From positions 1 through 64,000 of the IMG/VR virus record IMGVR_UViG_3300020428_001187: 64,000 nt of DNA. The stretch is one strand, 5' to 3'. Positions 8,692-17,711 of the stretch are shown here, in pieces (positions within the stretch are counted from its first letter, which is position 1; every line of letters begins with the position of its first letter). Source of the DNA: a virus. The notes under the pieces are model-generated. The model did no database searches and was not told the origin of the DNA. It saw only the letters and a list, made by a program, of their open reading frames with translations. Position numbers and translations under genes: made by a program.

Positions 8692-9827
8692 ATTTTGGTA
8701 ACCTCATGTATCCTTAACCATTCATCTATTGTAACCAAACTATGGGTATTATCAATTGTGTTGAAAACCAAGGTATAAAGTTTTTCTTTATATATAATAG
8801 GTCTTCCAAACAACTTTGAGTTGTCCGTTTTTGTTGCATGAAACGTACCATCTGTTGCTACACTTATAATAGGTAAGCCTGGAGTTCCACTAGGCAAAAA
8901 TATTGCTCTGCCTTTATATGCAATACCGCATTTAAATCTGTACTTGCCACCGTAGCCTATTTCAATATCAAAAGGTCTACTCTGTTTTGTTACTGTATCA
9001 AACACAACACCGTACTTACTTTCAAAGTCATCTCCGTCACCATATGGTACACCAATAATAGTTTCGTCAACTAACACTTGAGCATTATATTTTTTAGCAA
9101 AGTCTGGAACGTTTAGTTCGTGTGTAGATACACTATTGTATTCTGTATTAAATTCTACAACCTGAGTAAGTCCTGCTGTTTCACCATATGGTAAACTGTA
9201 TAACGTATCTCCTACTGGAATTAAATCTGTAAACTTTCTACTTAAAGTATGGTCAACAGGTATTGGATACTTCTCTATATCCTTGCCGTCATAACTTACT
9301 AATACATTATAGTTTCTAAAGTCACCTCTAGGCATACTCCAATATCTTCCATTACAGTATGCAGTACCCATATGACTCTTTCTCATTTCAGCATCAAAGT
9401 CTTGTGTATGCAATCCTTTTTCATCAATGTATAGTAAAAAAGATGTGTTAGAAGTTCCTAAAGGAAAACTACAAGCAGTAGTTCCGTTAGAAGCACAACC
9501 ATAAAATTGTCCCATACCGCCTTTGTCTAGTGTATGGTATATAGGTGTAGTACCTTTTAACTCTACTACTGTTCTAAACTCGTCCCAATAGCCATATGGA
9601 ATTAACCAAGTGCTATCATTAACTCTTGCAGTAGCATTAATTTTACTTGTAACAGGAGGTAAATCTAAATCTATATAGGAAACGGAATCCCCAAAAACTG
9701 CCACCTTACTATAATCTTTACAAAGCTCAGTTGCAAAGGGTGGAGATATTAATTCACCATCATGCTCTGCTAATAACAAATGCTTAATGTCTAGTTCTCT
9801 ATAATGATCTTCAAATGCTTTATACAT
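8688..9827 (-). CDS. Repeat protein, beta-propeller-like
   Basis: The 379 residues contain about seven spaced copies of a hydrophobic-x-P-x-G motif: WLIPYG (74), SFPLG (120), WSMPRG (163), YSLPYG (210), IGVPYG (258), IFLPSG (309) and a degenerate YTLVFN (351). Each is followed after 8-12 residues by a strand ending in Asp or Glu. A repeat of about 45-50 residues with this strand pattern is typical of beta-propeller blades. There is no signal peptide. It is adjacent to and overlapping a second protein with the same repeats, so the two probably arose by duplication. Function unknown; possibly a binding scaffold. Confidence 0.6.
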   Translation of the reverse strand: MYKAFEDHYRELDIKHLLLAEHDGELISPPFATELCKDYSKVAVFGDSVSYIDLDLPPVTSKINATARVNDSTWLIPYGYWDEFRTVVELKGTTPIYHTLDKGGMGQFYGCASNGTTACSFPLGTSNTSFLLYIDEKGLHTQDFDAEMRKSHMGTAYCNGRYWSMPRGDFRNYNVLVSYDGKDIEKYPIPVDHTLSRKFTDLIPVGDTLYSLPYGETAGLTQVVEFNTEYNSVSTHELNVPDFAKKYNAQVLVDETIIGVPYGDGDDFESKYGVVFDTVTKQSRPFDIEIGYGGKYRFKCGIAYKGRAIFLPSGTPGLPIISVATDGTFHATKTDNSKLFGRPIIYKEKLYTLVFNTIDNTHSLVTIDEWLRIHEVTKI

Positions 9828-11052
9828 CTCTTAAATCCATTGTTCTTGCTTTCTCTGTAAGAGTATCAAATATTAAAAGTTTATGAAAGTCTTTAGATTG
9901 TCCGTAAGGGAAAGCATATATTACGTCATCTAAAATTACGCACTTATTATATTTTTCAATACTTGTATCATCTTTAAATAATTTGCTTACATCTATTGTA
10001 GTAAACTCTTCTGTTCTAATATCTAGTTTAAGTATTTCTGTTAAGTCACCTTGGCTTTTCCAAGTACTTTCAGGTTCGCATACGCAACCACCTCTTGGCA
10101 TAAAGTAAAGATATCCTTTACTGTTTTCAACACCTGCAAAGAATTTTTTACTTTCTTTTCCTATACCTAAATTAACTGTGTGCCAATACGTATCATGACC
10201 GTTATCTGCTGAAGGGTCTATAACTAACATTTCACTCCATGTTTCTTCGTGTCCTGCTGGAGGGCAAAATATTTTACCATTACTTGCAACACTATGAGCA
10301 AAGTATGTTCTGCTTGTTTCTTTAATACCTGTACGTTCAGTAATCCATTTACCATCAACAAATTTAGTTAATACATCAAAGTTAGGGTTTTCACTATAAG
10401 GCGGAGCATATAACCTATTGCCAACCTTAGCCATTGTAGTATACTTTTTATTATTAAAGCCATCGTGTTCATAGTCTTCCCATTCAGGTAGCATATCTGT
10501 TAATTCATATTCTTCATTACTACAATCAAATTCTATTCTATAATTAAAGCTATTATCTAAACTTTCACCTCTAGGTAACCCATATATAATTCCATCTATT
10601 ATTTGTGTAGTATGCCATTTCTTACAATCGTTAGTAGGTAACTTTAATTTTTCTTGGTCTGGATACATATAAGGTAAAGCTAAATTTAATACGTAGTCAT
10701 ATGGTTCGTGTTCACCGTAAGGTAAAGCGAATAAATTATCTCCGTGTATGTGACCTTGTATATATTTTCCTTTTCCTTTTTCTACTTCACTATACTCTAC
10801 ACTATCATCGTCTGTATCTATAATAAGAATATTATCTTCGTTATAAGGTAGCACAATAATTTTGTTTCTCCAAGCAGTTCCCCATATCCATTTTTCTGTG
10901 CAATCACTAACGTCTAATTTAATTCTTGTAAATGTTTCGTCTTTAGGATTAAACTTTAACATATAGTCAATAGACTCTGTCAGACCAAATGGTGGAATAT
11001 AAATCATTCCATTGTTTGCTACTATAGGATAACTAAATGCTTGTGGGGTCAT
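9820..11052 (-). CDS. Repeat protein, beta-propeller-like (paralogue of 8688-9827)
   Basis: The 410 residues have eight regularly spaced blade motifs, among them IYIPPFG, IVLPYN, LFALPYG, IYGLPRG, LYAPPYS, IFCPPAG, LYFMPRG and IYAFPYG, 40-65 residues apart. The reading frame is open to an ATG at 11064. However, the GGAGG that would serve as ribosome-binding site ends only a few bases before the ATG at 11052, so the shorter start is used. It overlaps the phosphotransferase-like gene upstream. The repeat number fits a seven- or eight-bladed propeller. No enzymatic motif is recognised. Confidence 0.6.
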   Translation of the reverse strand: MTPQAFSYPIVANNGMIYIPPFGLTESIDYMLKFNPKDETFTRIKLDVSDCTEKWIWGTAWRNKIIVLPYNEDNILIIDTDDDSVEYSEVEKGKGKYIQGHIHGDNLFALPYGEHEPYDYVLNLALPYMYPDQEKLKLPTNDCKKWHTTQIIDGIIYGLPRGESLDNSFNYRIEFDCSNEEYELTDMLPEWEDYEHDGFNNKKYTTMAKVGNRLYAPPYSENPNFDVLTKFVDGKWITERTGIKETSRTYFAHSVASNGKIFCPPAGHEETWSEMLVIDPSADNGHDTYWHTVNLGIGKESKKFFAGVENSKGYLYFMPRGGCVCEPESTWKSQGDLTEILKLDIRTEEFTTIDVSKLFKDDTSIEKYNKCVILDDVIYAFPYGQSKDFHKLLIFDTLTEKARTMDLRDV

Positions 11053-11488
11053 AAGAACCTCCAAATGCAGATTTTAAATCTTTTTCTATCTTGGTGTTAA
11101 TCTCTTCAGGGGAATAAATGCCTACGTTATCCCAATCAACTAGATAAGTGTTATCTCCGTCAATCATTATATTACTTAATACCCAATCGTAGTGTGCATA
11201 AGGCAATGTTTGTTCAAGTGTCTCATGACAGAAATCGTGTATTCTTTTTATAAACTGAGGAGTGTGTGCGAATGTATTTGCAGGAGTGCCTGGCACAATA
11301 TGATAGTCTATGTACATACTGTTTTCTGTCTTGCCATAATCTAAAACATATCCAGGAATAACATCTTCAAGTATAGTTACGTGTTCTTCTAAACGATCCA
11401 TATCTATATCATACCAAACTTTACGATATCTATCTTCAAGTTTATAAACTTCTCTATTCTTTTCTAAATTTTTCTTAATCAAGTCCAT
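11033..11488 (-). CDS. Small aminoglycoside/choline-kinase-like phosphotransferase
   Basis: The 151 residues contain AHYDWVLSNIMIDGDNTYLV (H99, D101, N106) followed by DWDNVGIYS (D118). This matches the catalytic loop HxDxxxxN and the metal-binding D of the APH/ChoK/eukaryotic-like kinase fold. The N-terminal ATP-binding lobe is almost absent, since typical members have about 300 residues, so it is either a minimal kinase or a degenerate binding protein. The start overlaps the radical SAM gene upstream by 14 bp. Confidence 0.55.
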   Translation of the reverse strand: MDLIKKNLEKNREVYKLEDRYRKVWYDIDMDRLEEHVTILEDVIPGYVLDYGKTENSMYIDYHIVPGTPANTFAHTPQFIKRIHDFCHETLEQTLPYAHYDWVLSNIMIDGDNTYLVDWDNVGIYSPEEINTKIEKDLKSAFGGSYDPTSI

Positions 11489-12545
11489 AGGCTTTTGCTA
11501 CCTCTGGTAGGTAATCTTTAATATGCATACCTCTCCAGTTATCTAATTTTGTTATATATTCTCTAAACTTATCTTGCCATTCAGGGTCAGCATCAACGTC
11601 AGCCCACTTGGCAATGTTTCCTGTAAACTTTTTCTTTAATTCGTCTGGTGCATTTTTTACGTGTAACCAATAAGGAGTTATTAGTAAGTTATCATAAATT
11701 TTAAAACGATTCTTTGCACAATACTCTCTTATTTCGTCATCGTATATTGCATTTAATACACTGGTAGTTGGAGTAACATCTACAGTACAAAATTCTGCAT
11801 ACCTTTGTGTATTTTCTGATATAATATCCCAATCACTTCCGTGTCTAATATAATCTATTTTATGATCTACCGCATCAATACTCATACTCATAATTACTGT
11901 ACGGAACTTTTTTAATATCTTTGATACTTTAGGGTTCCATAATGTTCCATTAGTATTAAATCTTACACATACAGTAGGGTCTAGTCTATCTAAAAAGCCA
12001 GGTAAGTGTTTAACCATCATTGGTTCTCCACCTGTTAAGTAAACTTCTTTCATATCAGGTAAGTTTTCAAAGTGTTTTAATGTTTCCTCAGTAACCCAAT
12101 TAAAGTTAGGCTCATCTAGTAAAGGCATATGAAGTGGTTGTACTCCTGCTTTCTGCATAGCAATAGCCTCTTCGGCTAAACTACTACTAGATAAATGGAA
12201 ACAACTAATACATTTTAAGTTACAACTATTACCAAATCGAAGATCCCAATGCGAAAGTCCTGGGCCAAAGTGATTTCTAACGTATCTAGTACCATCTTCT
12301 TTAACTTTAGTACGCATACTCTCTAAACCTTTTTCTTCTGCTTCTTGACATTTAATACAAGCATCAGGCCATTCGTCACGATCTAATTGTTCACGTACAC
12401 CTTTATGGAAATCACTATCGTGCCATTGTTGTGGTGTATGAGTGTATATGGTTTCTTTGTTATCTTTTTCAAAGCTAGTACAACATAAACGATATTGACC
12501 GTCTGATCTTGTACAAATTTGATGTTCTAAATACTTACATTTCAC
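11475..12545 (-). CDS. Twitch/SPASM-type radical SAM protein
   Basis: The 356 residues have an N-terminal cysteine region (KCKYLEHQICT, YRLCCTSFE, DACIKCQEAE), then radical SAM CNLKCISC near 108, and YLTGGEPMMV near 169. The N-terminal CC and CxxC pairs align with those of the 3975-5288 protein, which supports an auxiliary Fe-S cluster. It overlaps its neighbours on both sides (11 bp upstream, 14 bp downstream), so the - strand island is one operon. Reaction unknown. Confidence 0.83.
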   Translation of the reverse strand: MKCKYLEHQICTRSDGQYRLCCTSFEKDNKETIYTHTPQQWHDSDFHKGVREQLDRDEWPDACIKCQEAEEKGLESMRTKVKEDGTRYVRNHFGPGLSHWDLRFGNSCNLKCISCFHLSSSSLAEEAIAMQKAGVQPLHMPLLDEPNFNWVTEETLKHFENLPDMKEVYLTGGEPMMVKHLPGFLDRLDPTVCVRFNTNGTLWNPKVSKILKKFRTVIMSMSIDAVDHKIDYIRHGSDWDIISENTQRYAEFCTVDVTPTTSVLNAIYDDEIREYCAKNRFKIYDNLLITPYWLHVKNAPDELKKKFTGNIAKWADVDADPEWQDKFREYITKLDNWRGMHIKDYLPEVAKAYGLD

Positions 12546-13530
12546 CGCAGGTTACCTCACATATTTTAAATCTGTTTTCACTAGGAGTTGTTAGAACATC
12601 ACTATCTAATATATGTTCTAAAGAATTGTTATTAATGTTAAGCCAGTTCATATCTGTTACATCTTTTGCGTATATGCTATTAGCATCTTTGGGATATCTT
12701 TCAGCTTCTAAATAACAACAAGGAAATACTTCTCCTACATGACTAATTTGTATCTTCTTTTTCTTTTGCCACTTACAAGTAATATGTCCTTTGTCAAATC
12801 CTTCTTTTAATAATCCTTTTACACGATCTACATTATCTAAATGTTCTTTGTTATATTTAATTGTTCGTGCATCGTCTTTTTTACTTGCCTTAAATTTTTC
12901 TATAGCTTCACCTACCACACTATCTATTGCACTAAAGGTATAGCCACCATTAATATCAAACTTACCGAAGCCCATGGCCTTGCTTAATTGTTCTGCGTCT
13001 TTGAGTTGATGTGCATTATGTTCAAATACTATCATACGCCAACGTGCAAGTCCACCTGCGTCTATAAAACTCTTTGCATTTTCCATAACCTTATGCCATT
13101 GTACATTTCTTCTATACAAATGATTAGTATCTTCCAATCCATCTATGCTAAAAACTACATGAGTTGGAAAAGGAAAGTCTTTTAAACACTCTGCCAGTTC
13201 CGCAAAAAACTTAGGTCCATTCATTCCACCATTGGTATGTATATGTATCTCTGGTTTGTTATATTGTTTTAAATAATTTAAACACTCAAAGATATAAGGA
13301 TTACGTAACGGGTCTCCATAAGACCCATTGAATATAATTTTGTTAATGTTTTCCAATACTTTTTCAGTAAAAAGGTTCTTCCAAGTAGCAGGTTTCATGT
13401 GTTCAAGAGGCATACTAGGATTAACTTGTACTCCACCTATGTTTCTTGCACAGTTTCCGCACATCGCATTACAATGGCTCGTAAAGTCTACTGTCACCGT
13501 ATCTATGTCTTTTAATTTCAAGAATGGCAT
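12535..13530 (-). CDS. Radical SAM protein with SPASM-like C-terminus
   Basis: The 331 residues (from ATG 13530) have CNAMCGNC near residue 20 as the radical SAM motif. The C-terminal part has CKWQKKKKI, VFPCCYLEAE and a terminal ICEVTCGEM, consistent with an auxiliary cluster. It is a paralogue of 431-1423. The frame is open to 13593, but that start would run into the divergent gene's promoter. ATG 13530 lies 4 nt after a late-promoter-like GTTAAATA and has no Shine-Dalgarno. First gene of the leftward operon. Confidence 0.8.
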   Translation of the reverse strand: MPFLKLKDIDTVTVDFTSHCNAMCGNCARNIGGVQVNPSMPLEHMKPATWKNLFTEKVLENINKIIFNGSYGDPLRNPYIFECLNYLKQYNKPEIHIHTNGGMNGPKFFAELAECLKDFPFPTHVVFSIDGLEDTNHLYRRNVQWHKVMENAKSFIDAGGLARWRMIVFEHNAHQLKDAEQLSKAMGFGKFDINGGYTFSAIDSVVGEAIEKFKASKKDDARTIKYNKEHLDNVDRVKGLLKEGFDKGHITCKWQKKKKIQISHVGEVFPCCYLEAERYPKDANSIYAKDVTDMNWLNINNNSLEHILDSDVLTTPSENRFKICEVTCGEM

Positions 13531-13574
13531 ACTGTATTTAACGTCATAAACAGAGTATTTAATGGGGTTGTGGC

Positions 13575-13582
13575 AATAAATA
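13575..13582 (+). promoter_or_regulatory. Late-type promoter octamer AATAAATA, 5 nt before ATG
   Basis: AATAAATA matches the T4 late promoter TATAAATA at seven of eight positions. It is followed by exactly 5 nt (TGTGT) and then ATG 13588. With T4 geometry the transcript would begin at the A of the ATG. No Shine-Dalgarno precedes that ATG. Confidence 0.45.
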
Positions 13583-13587
13583 TGTGT

Positions 13588-14283
13588 ATGCAAGAACTAC
13601 ACCAATTTCATGATACAAATGGTATAATAAAGACTCAAAAATATCCAGAACAGTTCGATCCAAAGTGGATTGTAACGGAAAGTGGATGGCCTTATTTTCG
13701 TCTAAGTGCTTTAGATAACCAACCTTGGAAGGGTATGTACCATGAAGCGGAAAACTTAATAGATTCTTTTCATGAACACAGAGAAGAATACGGAAAAGGG
13801 TGGCGTAGTTTAACACTACACGGATTAAATGAAGATACACAGAGCCTTGACAGCTATGGAGATAGACAAGACTCTATCAAACAGTTAGATTGGACCTGGG
13901 TAGCTGATAAATGTCCTGAAACTAAAAAGTTTTTAACTGATGTTTGGCCAGCAGAGTATCTAAACCGTGTGCGTTTCATGTTGCTTGAACCAGGTGGATA
14001 TATATTACCACATCAAGACAGAGATGATTCAGAAAAACGTTTAAGTGTTTGCAATATTAGTTTAAACAATCCAGAAGGTTGTGATTTTGTTTTTAAAGAT
14101 CATGGTAAAGTTCCTTTTGAAGATCAAGGTAGTGCGTTCTTAATGGATATTAGTAACGTTCATAGTGTATGGAATAGAAGTGATAAGCCACGCATACATA
14201 TGATTATACATTATGAGTTAGGAAGACGTATTAGAGATTTCTTTTATGTGTTAAGACAAAGTTATTTCACCAATAGGGGTTAA
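13588..14283 (+). CDS. Aspartyl/asparaginyl beta-hydroxylase-like 2OG/Fe(II) oxygenase
   Basis: The 231 residues carry the facial triad of the Asp/Asn hydroxylase family. LEPGGYILPHQDRD gives HxD, and NVHSVWNRSDKPRIHMIIHY gives the distal His and the 2-oxoglutarate-binding Arg. Such enzymes hydroxylate Asp or Asn side chains or small molecules using O2 and 2-oxoglutarate. In-frame starts exist at GTG 13570 and ATG 13582, but ATG 13588 is chosen because a late-promoter-like octamer lies exactly 5 nt upstream. It begins the second + strand operon of the island, divergent from the radical SAM genes. Confidence 0.75.
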   Translation: MQELHQFHDTNGIIKTQKYPEQFDPKWIVTESGWPYFRLSALDNQPWKGMYHEAENLIDSFHEHREEYGKGWRSLTLHGLNEDTQSLDSYGDRQDSIKQLDWTWVADKCPETKKFLTDVWPAEYLNRVRFMLLEPGGYILPHQDRDDSEKRLSVCNISLNNPEGCDFVFKDHGKVPFEDQGSAFLMDISNVHSVWNRSDKPRIHMIIHYELGRRIRDFFYVLRQSYFTNRG

Positions 14284-14284
14284 T

Positions 14285-15775
14285 ATGAAAGATTGGAATT
14301 CAGTTTCAGTAGACAGATACTATGATACCCTTAATGTAGGTAACGAAGTAGCCATTGGCATACTTGATATTTCACGAGATATTCCAGATAAGTTTGTACA
14401 AAAACGTTGTTTTGACATGACATACTTTTATATTAATCGTATGATTAAGATGGGGTATTGTAAGTATGTAGGATCTAGTAATAGTGTTAAAACTATTTTA
14501 GAAAATGCAATCAAAGAAGATAAAAAGTATTGCATGATTGCCGCACAGGGATTACTATTAACTAGAGGACCAAGCCTCTTAGATCAAAGTTTAAGTTACG
14601 CAAAAGATAATCCTAATTTCTTTGTTGTAGGTCATATCATGGACAAAACAAAACAACATTACCTTACAAAAGGTGCGTATCCAGGATTACATAGACAGTA
14701 TCTATTTGTAAACGTAGACAAGTGGGTAGAACTAGGTAAGCCAGAGTTTGACGAGATTGGTGTTTATAAAGATAGAAAGCCCAAGTTACAAAACTTTAAA
14801 TTAAGTGAAGAAACTGTTCATGCTGATTATACACCTGCTTGGATTGACTTTGCTGAATCACAAAAACAATGGGAAATAACTTCAGACGGATCTAATTGGA
14901 TTGACATAGCCTTAAGAGAAGGCATAAGAATAGATAACTTAACTAGCGATATGAGAGCTTGTAAAATATTTTTATATCCGTATAACAAGTCAGATATATT
15001 ATCAAAGAGCTGGATACACAAAGATTATTGGCAAGTAGATGAATTAAATCAAAGCCAAAAGGCTTGGTTACGCAAACTAGACTATCAAGAGAAGATAGAA
15101 AAGAATCGTGTTTATGCTTTTAACACAGAAACACTTTCAAGCGAAGGAATACGTACAACACAACCTATTGAACATTTGTTTAGTGCGGCCGCAGGATTTA
15201 AACCACTTGCAATATTAAACGCAAATAGATTTCATGATCGTACAATGGAACACCCTGGTACTAAGGTACATTACTTTGATTGGTGTGATGCTAGTTTATT
15301 GTATAAAAGAGACCTAATAGAAACATGGGATGGCTACGATTTACACCTATGGCTATTGGAACACGACCTAAACTATAACTTCAGTTCAACATATAGAGGC
15401 AATTACGAGTCGTTTTGGTTACAAGAAGTTGAAGAACATGGTGGTAGAGAAGCATTTAAAGAGCTATGGGATAGATATGTAGAACTAGATCATGCTTACT
15501 ATAAGATTGATATTGTAAATGAACCAGAAGAACTATTTCATATAATTAATGCACAACAAGGTAACAAAGTGTTATGGACTACAAACATTTGGTCAAGCGA
15601 AATGCTTCATTGGAATTTAGAACCAGAAGTATTAGAAAACAAGTTTAAAAAATTTAGAGAACTAGTACCTAATGATTTAATATTATATGGTCACGATTAT
15701 GTTGCAATGGATTTAAGACAAAGTATAAGGAACACAGATGGAACAACACACCCAAGATTTCAAACGGTACATTGA
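14285..15775 (+). CDS. Large unknown protein of the oxygenase cluster
   Basis: The 496 residues form no family I can name. The N-terminal half has an alternating strand/helix pattern (KYCMIAAQGLLLTRG, NFFVVGHIMD, YPGLHRQYLFVN), which resembles a nucleotide-binding or GT-A-like fold. The second half includes FKPLAILNAN and KVHYFDWCDASLLYKRDL, a possible second Rossmann-like domain. It starts 1 bp after the oxygenase upstream, and the next oxygenase begins 38 bp before its end, so it is part of the same unit. Either a two-domain transferase or the modified substrate is conceivable; neither is shown. Confidence 0.55.
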   Translation: MKDWNSVSVDRYYDTLNVGNEVAIGILDISRDIPDKFVQKRCFDMTYFYINRMIKMGYCKYVGSSNSVKTILENAIKEDKKYCMIAAQGLLLTRGPSLLDQSLSYAKDNPNFFVVGHIMDKTKQHYLTKGAYPGLHRQYLFVNVDKWVELGKPEFDEIGVYKDRKPKLQNFKLSEETVHADYTPAWIDFAESQKQWEITSDGSNWIDIALREGIRIDNLTSDMRACKIFLYPYNKSDILSKSWIHKDYWQVDELNQSQKAWLRKLDYQEKIEKNRVYAFNTETLSSEGIRTTQPIEHLFSAAAGFKPLAILNANRFHDRTMEHPGTKVHYFDWCDASLLYKRDLIETWDGYDLHLWLLEHDLNYNFSSTYRGNYESFWLQEVEEHGGREAFKELWDRYVELDHAYYKIDIVNEPEELFHIINAQQGNKVLWTTNIWSSEMLHWNLEPEVLENKFKKFRELVPNDLILYGHDYVAMDLRQSIRNTDGTTHPRFQTVH

Positions 15776-16391
15776 AAAACATGAACCTCTTGACTTAGGC
15801 TTTAAAGTTAAGAAACTGTTTGAAGTTGATGTAGATAAAATACAAACTTGGTATAAAGACCTTGAAGAAAATTTTTCTGATTGGAAGTTTGTTATAGGTG
15901 AGAATCATCATGTGTGGAAGTTTCCTATTAGTGACCCTGAAGCAAAGACAGGACATTACTTGCCAGACGATGCGGCCTATTATACACTTTGTTGGAACAG
16001 TGATGAACCAGGACCTAAACCTTTTGAACAAGGTTGTGCAAAAGAAGAATACAAAGATAACGATAACGATGAACTAAATCCTCGTAAATGTTTTACTGGT
16101 TACGGACTAGAGCTTGTAGAAAAATTACCTATGCGTAGTAAGAAGTGGTTAGTAACTATACACACGCCAGGTACTAAACTAATTACGCATCAGGATAGCA
16201 CAGATAAGATTAGAGTACACATACCTATACACACCAATGAAGATAGTAATTGGATCATAGGCGGAGAAGAGTTTCATATGGAACCAGGTTGGGCTTATCT
16301 AGTAAACACAACAATTCCTCATAGTGTGGAAAACAAAGGTAGTACAAATAGAATACATCTATATGGAAAGGTTTGGACCAATGACATATAG
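15738..16391 (+). CDS. 2OG/Fe(II) oxygenase-like (Asp/Asn-hydroxylase type), tandem paralogue 1
   Basis: The 217 residues contain TPGTKLITHQDST (HxD), RVHIPIHTN, MEPGWAYLVNT, IPHSVENKG (distal His) and RIHLYG (2-oxoglutarate Arg). The same order of blocks recurs in the genes at 16381, 17695 and 18282, so this is a tandem family. ATG 15738 has an AAGGA Shine-Dalgarno and overlaps the preceding gene by 38 bp. The N-terminal parts of the four proteins differ, which suggests that they act on different positions or substrates. Confidence 0.75.
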   Translation: MEQHTQDFKRYIEKHEPLDLGFKVKKLFEVDVDKIQTWYKDLEENFSDWKFVIGENHHVWKFPISDPEAKTGHYLPDDAAYYTLCWNSDEPGPKPFEQGCAKEEYKDNDNDELNPRKCFTGYGLELVEKLPMRSKKWLVTIHTPGTKLITHQDSTDKIRVHIPIHTNEDSNWIIGGEEFHMEPGWAYLVNTTIPHSVENKGSTNRIHLYGKVWTNDI

Positions 16392-17133
16392 TTTAGAATA
16401 TTTAAATAGCAAGGATTGGGATATAATAGAATTAGATTGGAATCTTGATTCTTTATTCTTACAAAGCTGGTATGAGCAAGTACATGAGCAATACAATCAT
16501 CTATATTTTAGTTGGCGTAAAGAAGAATATTTAAAAGAGAAATATCATTTAAAAAACATAGACACAGCATTTGCAGGAGAAGTAGGATCAGAAGGCAGAG
16601 GTGTACATGATGAAGGGTATCATATAATAAAATATATTAAGGATCAATTAGAAATACCAGAAGAAATATTAGTAATGGAGATCAGTTGGTATTGCGAAAA
16701 GGAAATTCCTTGTACTCCTAAATGGGCAGGAAGAGAAGACCTATATCCAGAACTAATTAATCCAGGTGAAAAATCTGTTCAGGAAAAGTTTAAGTTCGGA
16801 TACTTTAAAAAATTATATGATCAACTAGGTGAAGCTGTATGGAGAGATACAAGTATTAGACATCATCAACCTGGTGTTGTATTAGGAAAACACATCGACG
16901 GGCCAGACGTACAACGATTGCACATACCAGTAGACAGTGATCCAAATGCTTTATTCTTGTACGGAGAAAATTTAGAAAGAGAATATAACATGAAGCCAGG
17001 CAAGGCTTATGTAATTAATGCCGCTATTCCACATGGTACAATTAATAAAAGTAAAGAAAGTAGGGTGCATATACAAACAAAACCTACACACGAAAACTTA
17101 TTAAAGATACTTAACAAGGAAATAACTTTATGA
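16381..17133 (+). CDS. 2OG/Fe(II) oxygenase-like, tandem paralogue 2
   Basis: The 250 residues carry HQPGVVLGKHIDGPD (HxD), RLHIPVDSD, MKPGKAYVINA, IPHGTINK (distal His) and SRVHIQTK (Arg). ATG 16381 is chosen, although in-frame ATGs at 16324 and 16363 lie inside the upstream gene. The overlap is then 11 bp. It shares the HIP...PHGT core with the neighbouring oxygenases. Substrate unknown. Confidence 0.72.
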   Translation: MTYSLEYLNSKDWDIIELDWNLDSLFLQSWYEQVHEQYNHLYFSWRKEEYLKEKYHLKNIDTAFAGEVGSEGRGVHDEGYHIIKYIKDQLEIPEEILVMEISWYCEKEIPCTPKWAGREDLYPELINPGEKSVQEKFKFGYFKKLYDQLGEAVWRDTSIRHHQPGVVLGKHIDGPDVQRLHIPVDSDPNALFLYGENLEREYNMKPGKAYVINAAIPHGTINKSKESRVHIQTKPTHENLLKILNKEITL

Positions 17134-17711
17134 ACGTAGCGATAACAGGTAGTAGAAAAGGAATTAGACATTCGGGTAGTTACATACTCAATTGGCTACA
17201 TGACTATTTTGCCAAGTTATCTAAGTACCAAGGTTATAATGTAACGCAATTAAGCAGAGAAACAGGGTATGATTTTAATGAAAACTTTGACGATATTGTA
17301 AATGAAATATTAAAAAATGATGTGTTTGTTAATGCTAGTTGCATAGACGACTATCAAATAAAACTTTTAAATGCAGTATACGGTAAAGTAAAACATATTA
17401 TTTGTATAGGTAGTATTGCTGGAGACTTTAATACTGACGAAGATTATGCTAGAGTAAAACGCAATCTAAAGCAAAGATGTAAGATGCTACCTATTGAAAC
17501 ATTAAATACACATACGAATCTATTTCACATGACAATAAGCGAAGTAGAAAAAGACGGTAAAGGAATGAGTCAAGAAGAGTTTAACAAAGTGCTAGACTTT
17601 TGGTTTGAAAATCCTACAATAGCAAATATTGACTTTAAGCATTATGTTGAAAGTTATGATGATTGGAAGAAAGAAAAAATAAAAAGGATAGTAGATGAAC
17701 AGAGATCTTAG
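17130..17711 (+). CDS. Rossmann/SDR-like protein, unknown
   Basis: The 193 residues begin NVAITGSRKGIRHSGSYIL, close to the SDR TGxxxGIG signature but with the third glycine replaced. HIICIGSIAGDF has the Ser of an SDR catalytic strand, and EDYARVKRNLKQ contains Tyr-x3-Lys. It resembles the protein at 7038-7592, and both lie beside 2OG oxygenases or radical SAM genes. ATGA overlap with the upstream oxygenase and a 17 bp overlap with the next. NAD(P)-dependent redox or dehydration activity is possible. Confidence 0.55.
   Translation: MNVAITGSRKGIRHSGSYILNWLHDYFAKLSKYQGYNVTQLSRETGYDFNENFDDIVNEILKNDVFVNASCIDDYQIKLLNAVYGKVKHIICIGSIAGDFNTDEDYARVKRNLKQRCKMLPIETLNTHTNLFHMTISEVEKDGKGMSQEEFNKVLDFWFENPTIANIDFKHYVESYDDWKKEKIKRIVDEQRS

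Noticed and set aside
13531-13593. N-terminal extension of the radical SAM gene at 12535-13530
   Set aside because: The extra residues have no conserved character and lie in the divergent promoter region.
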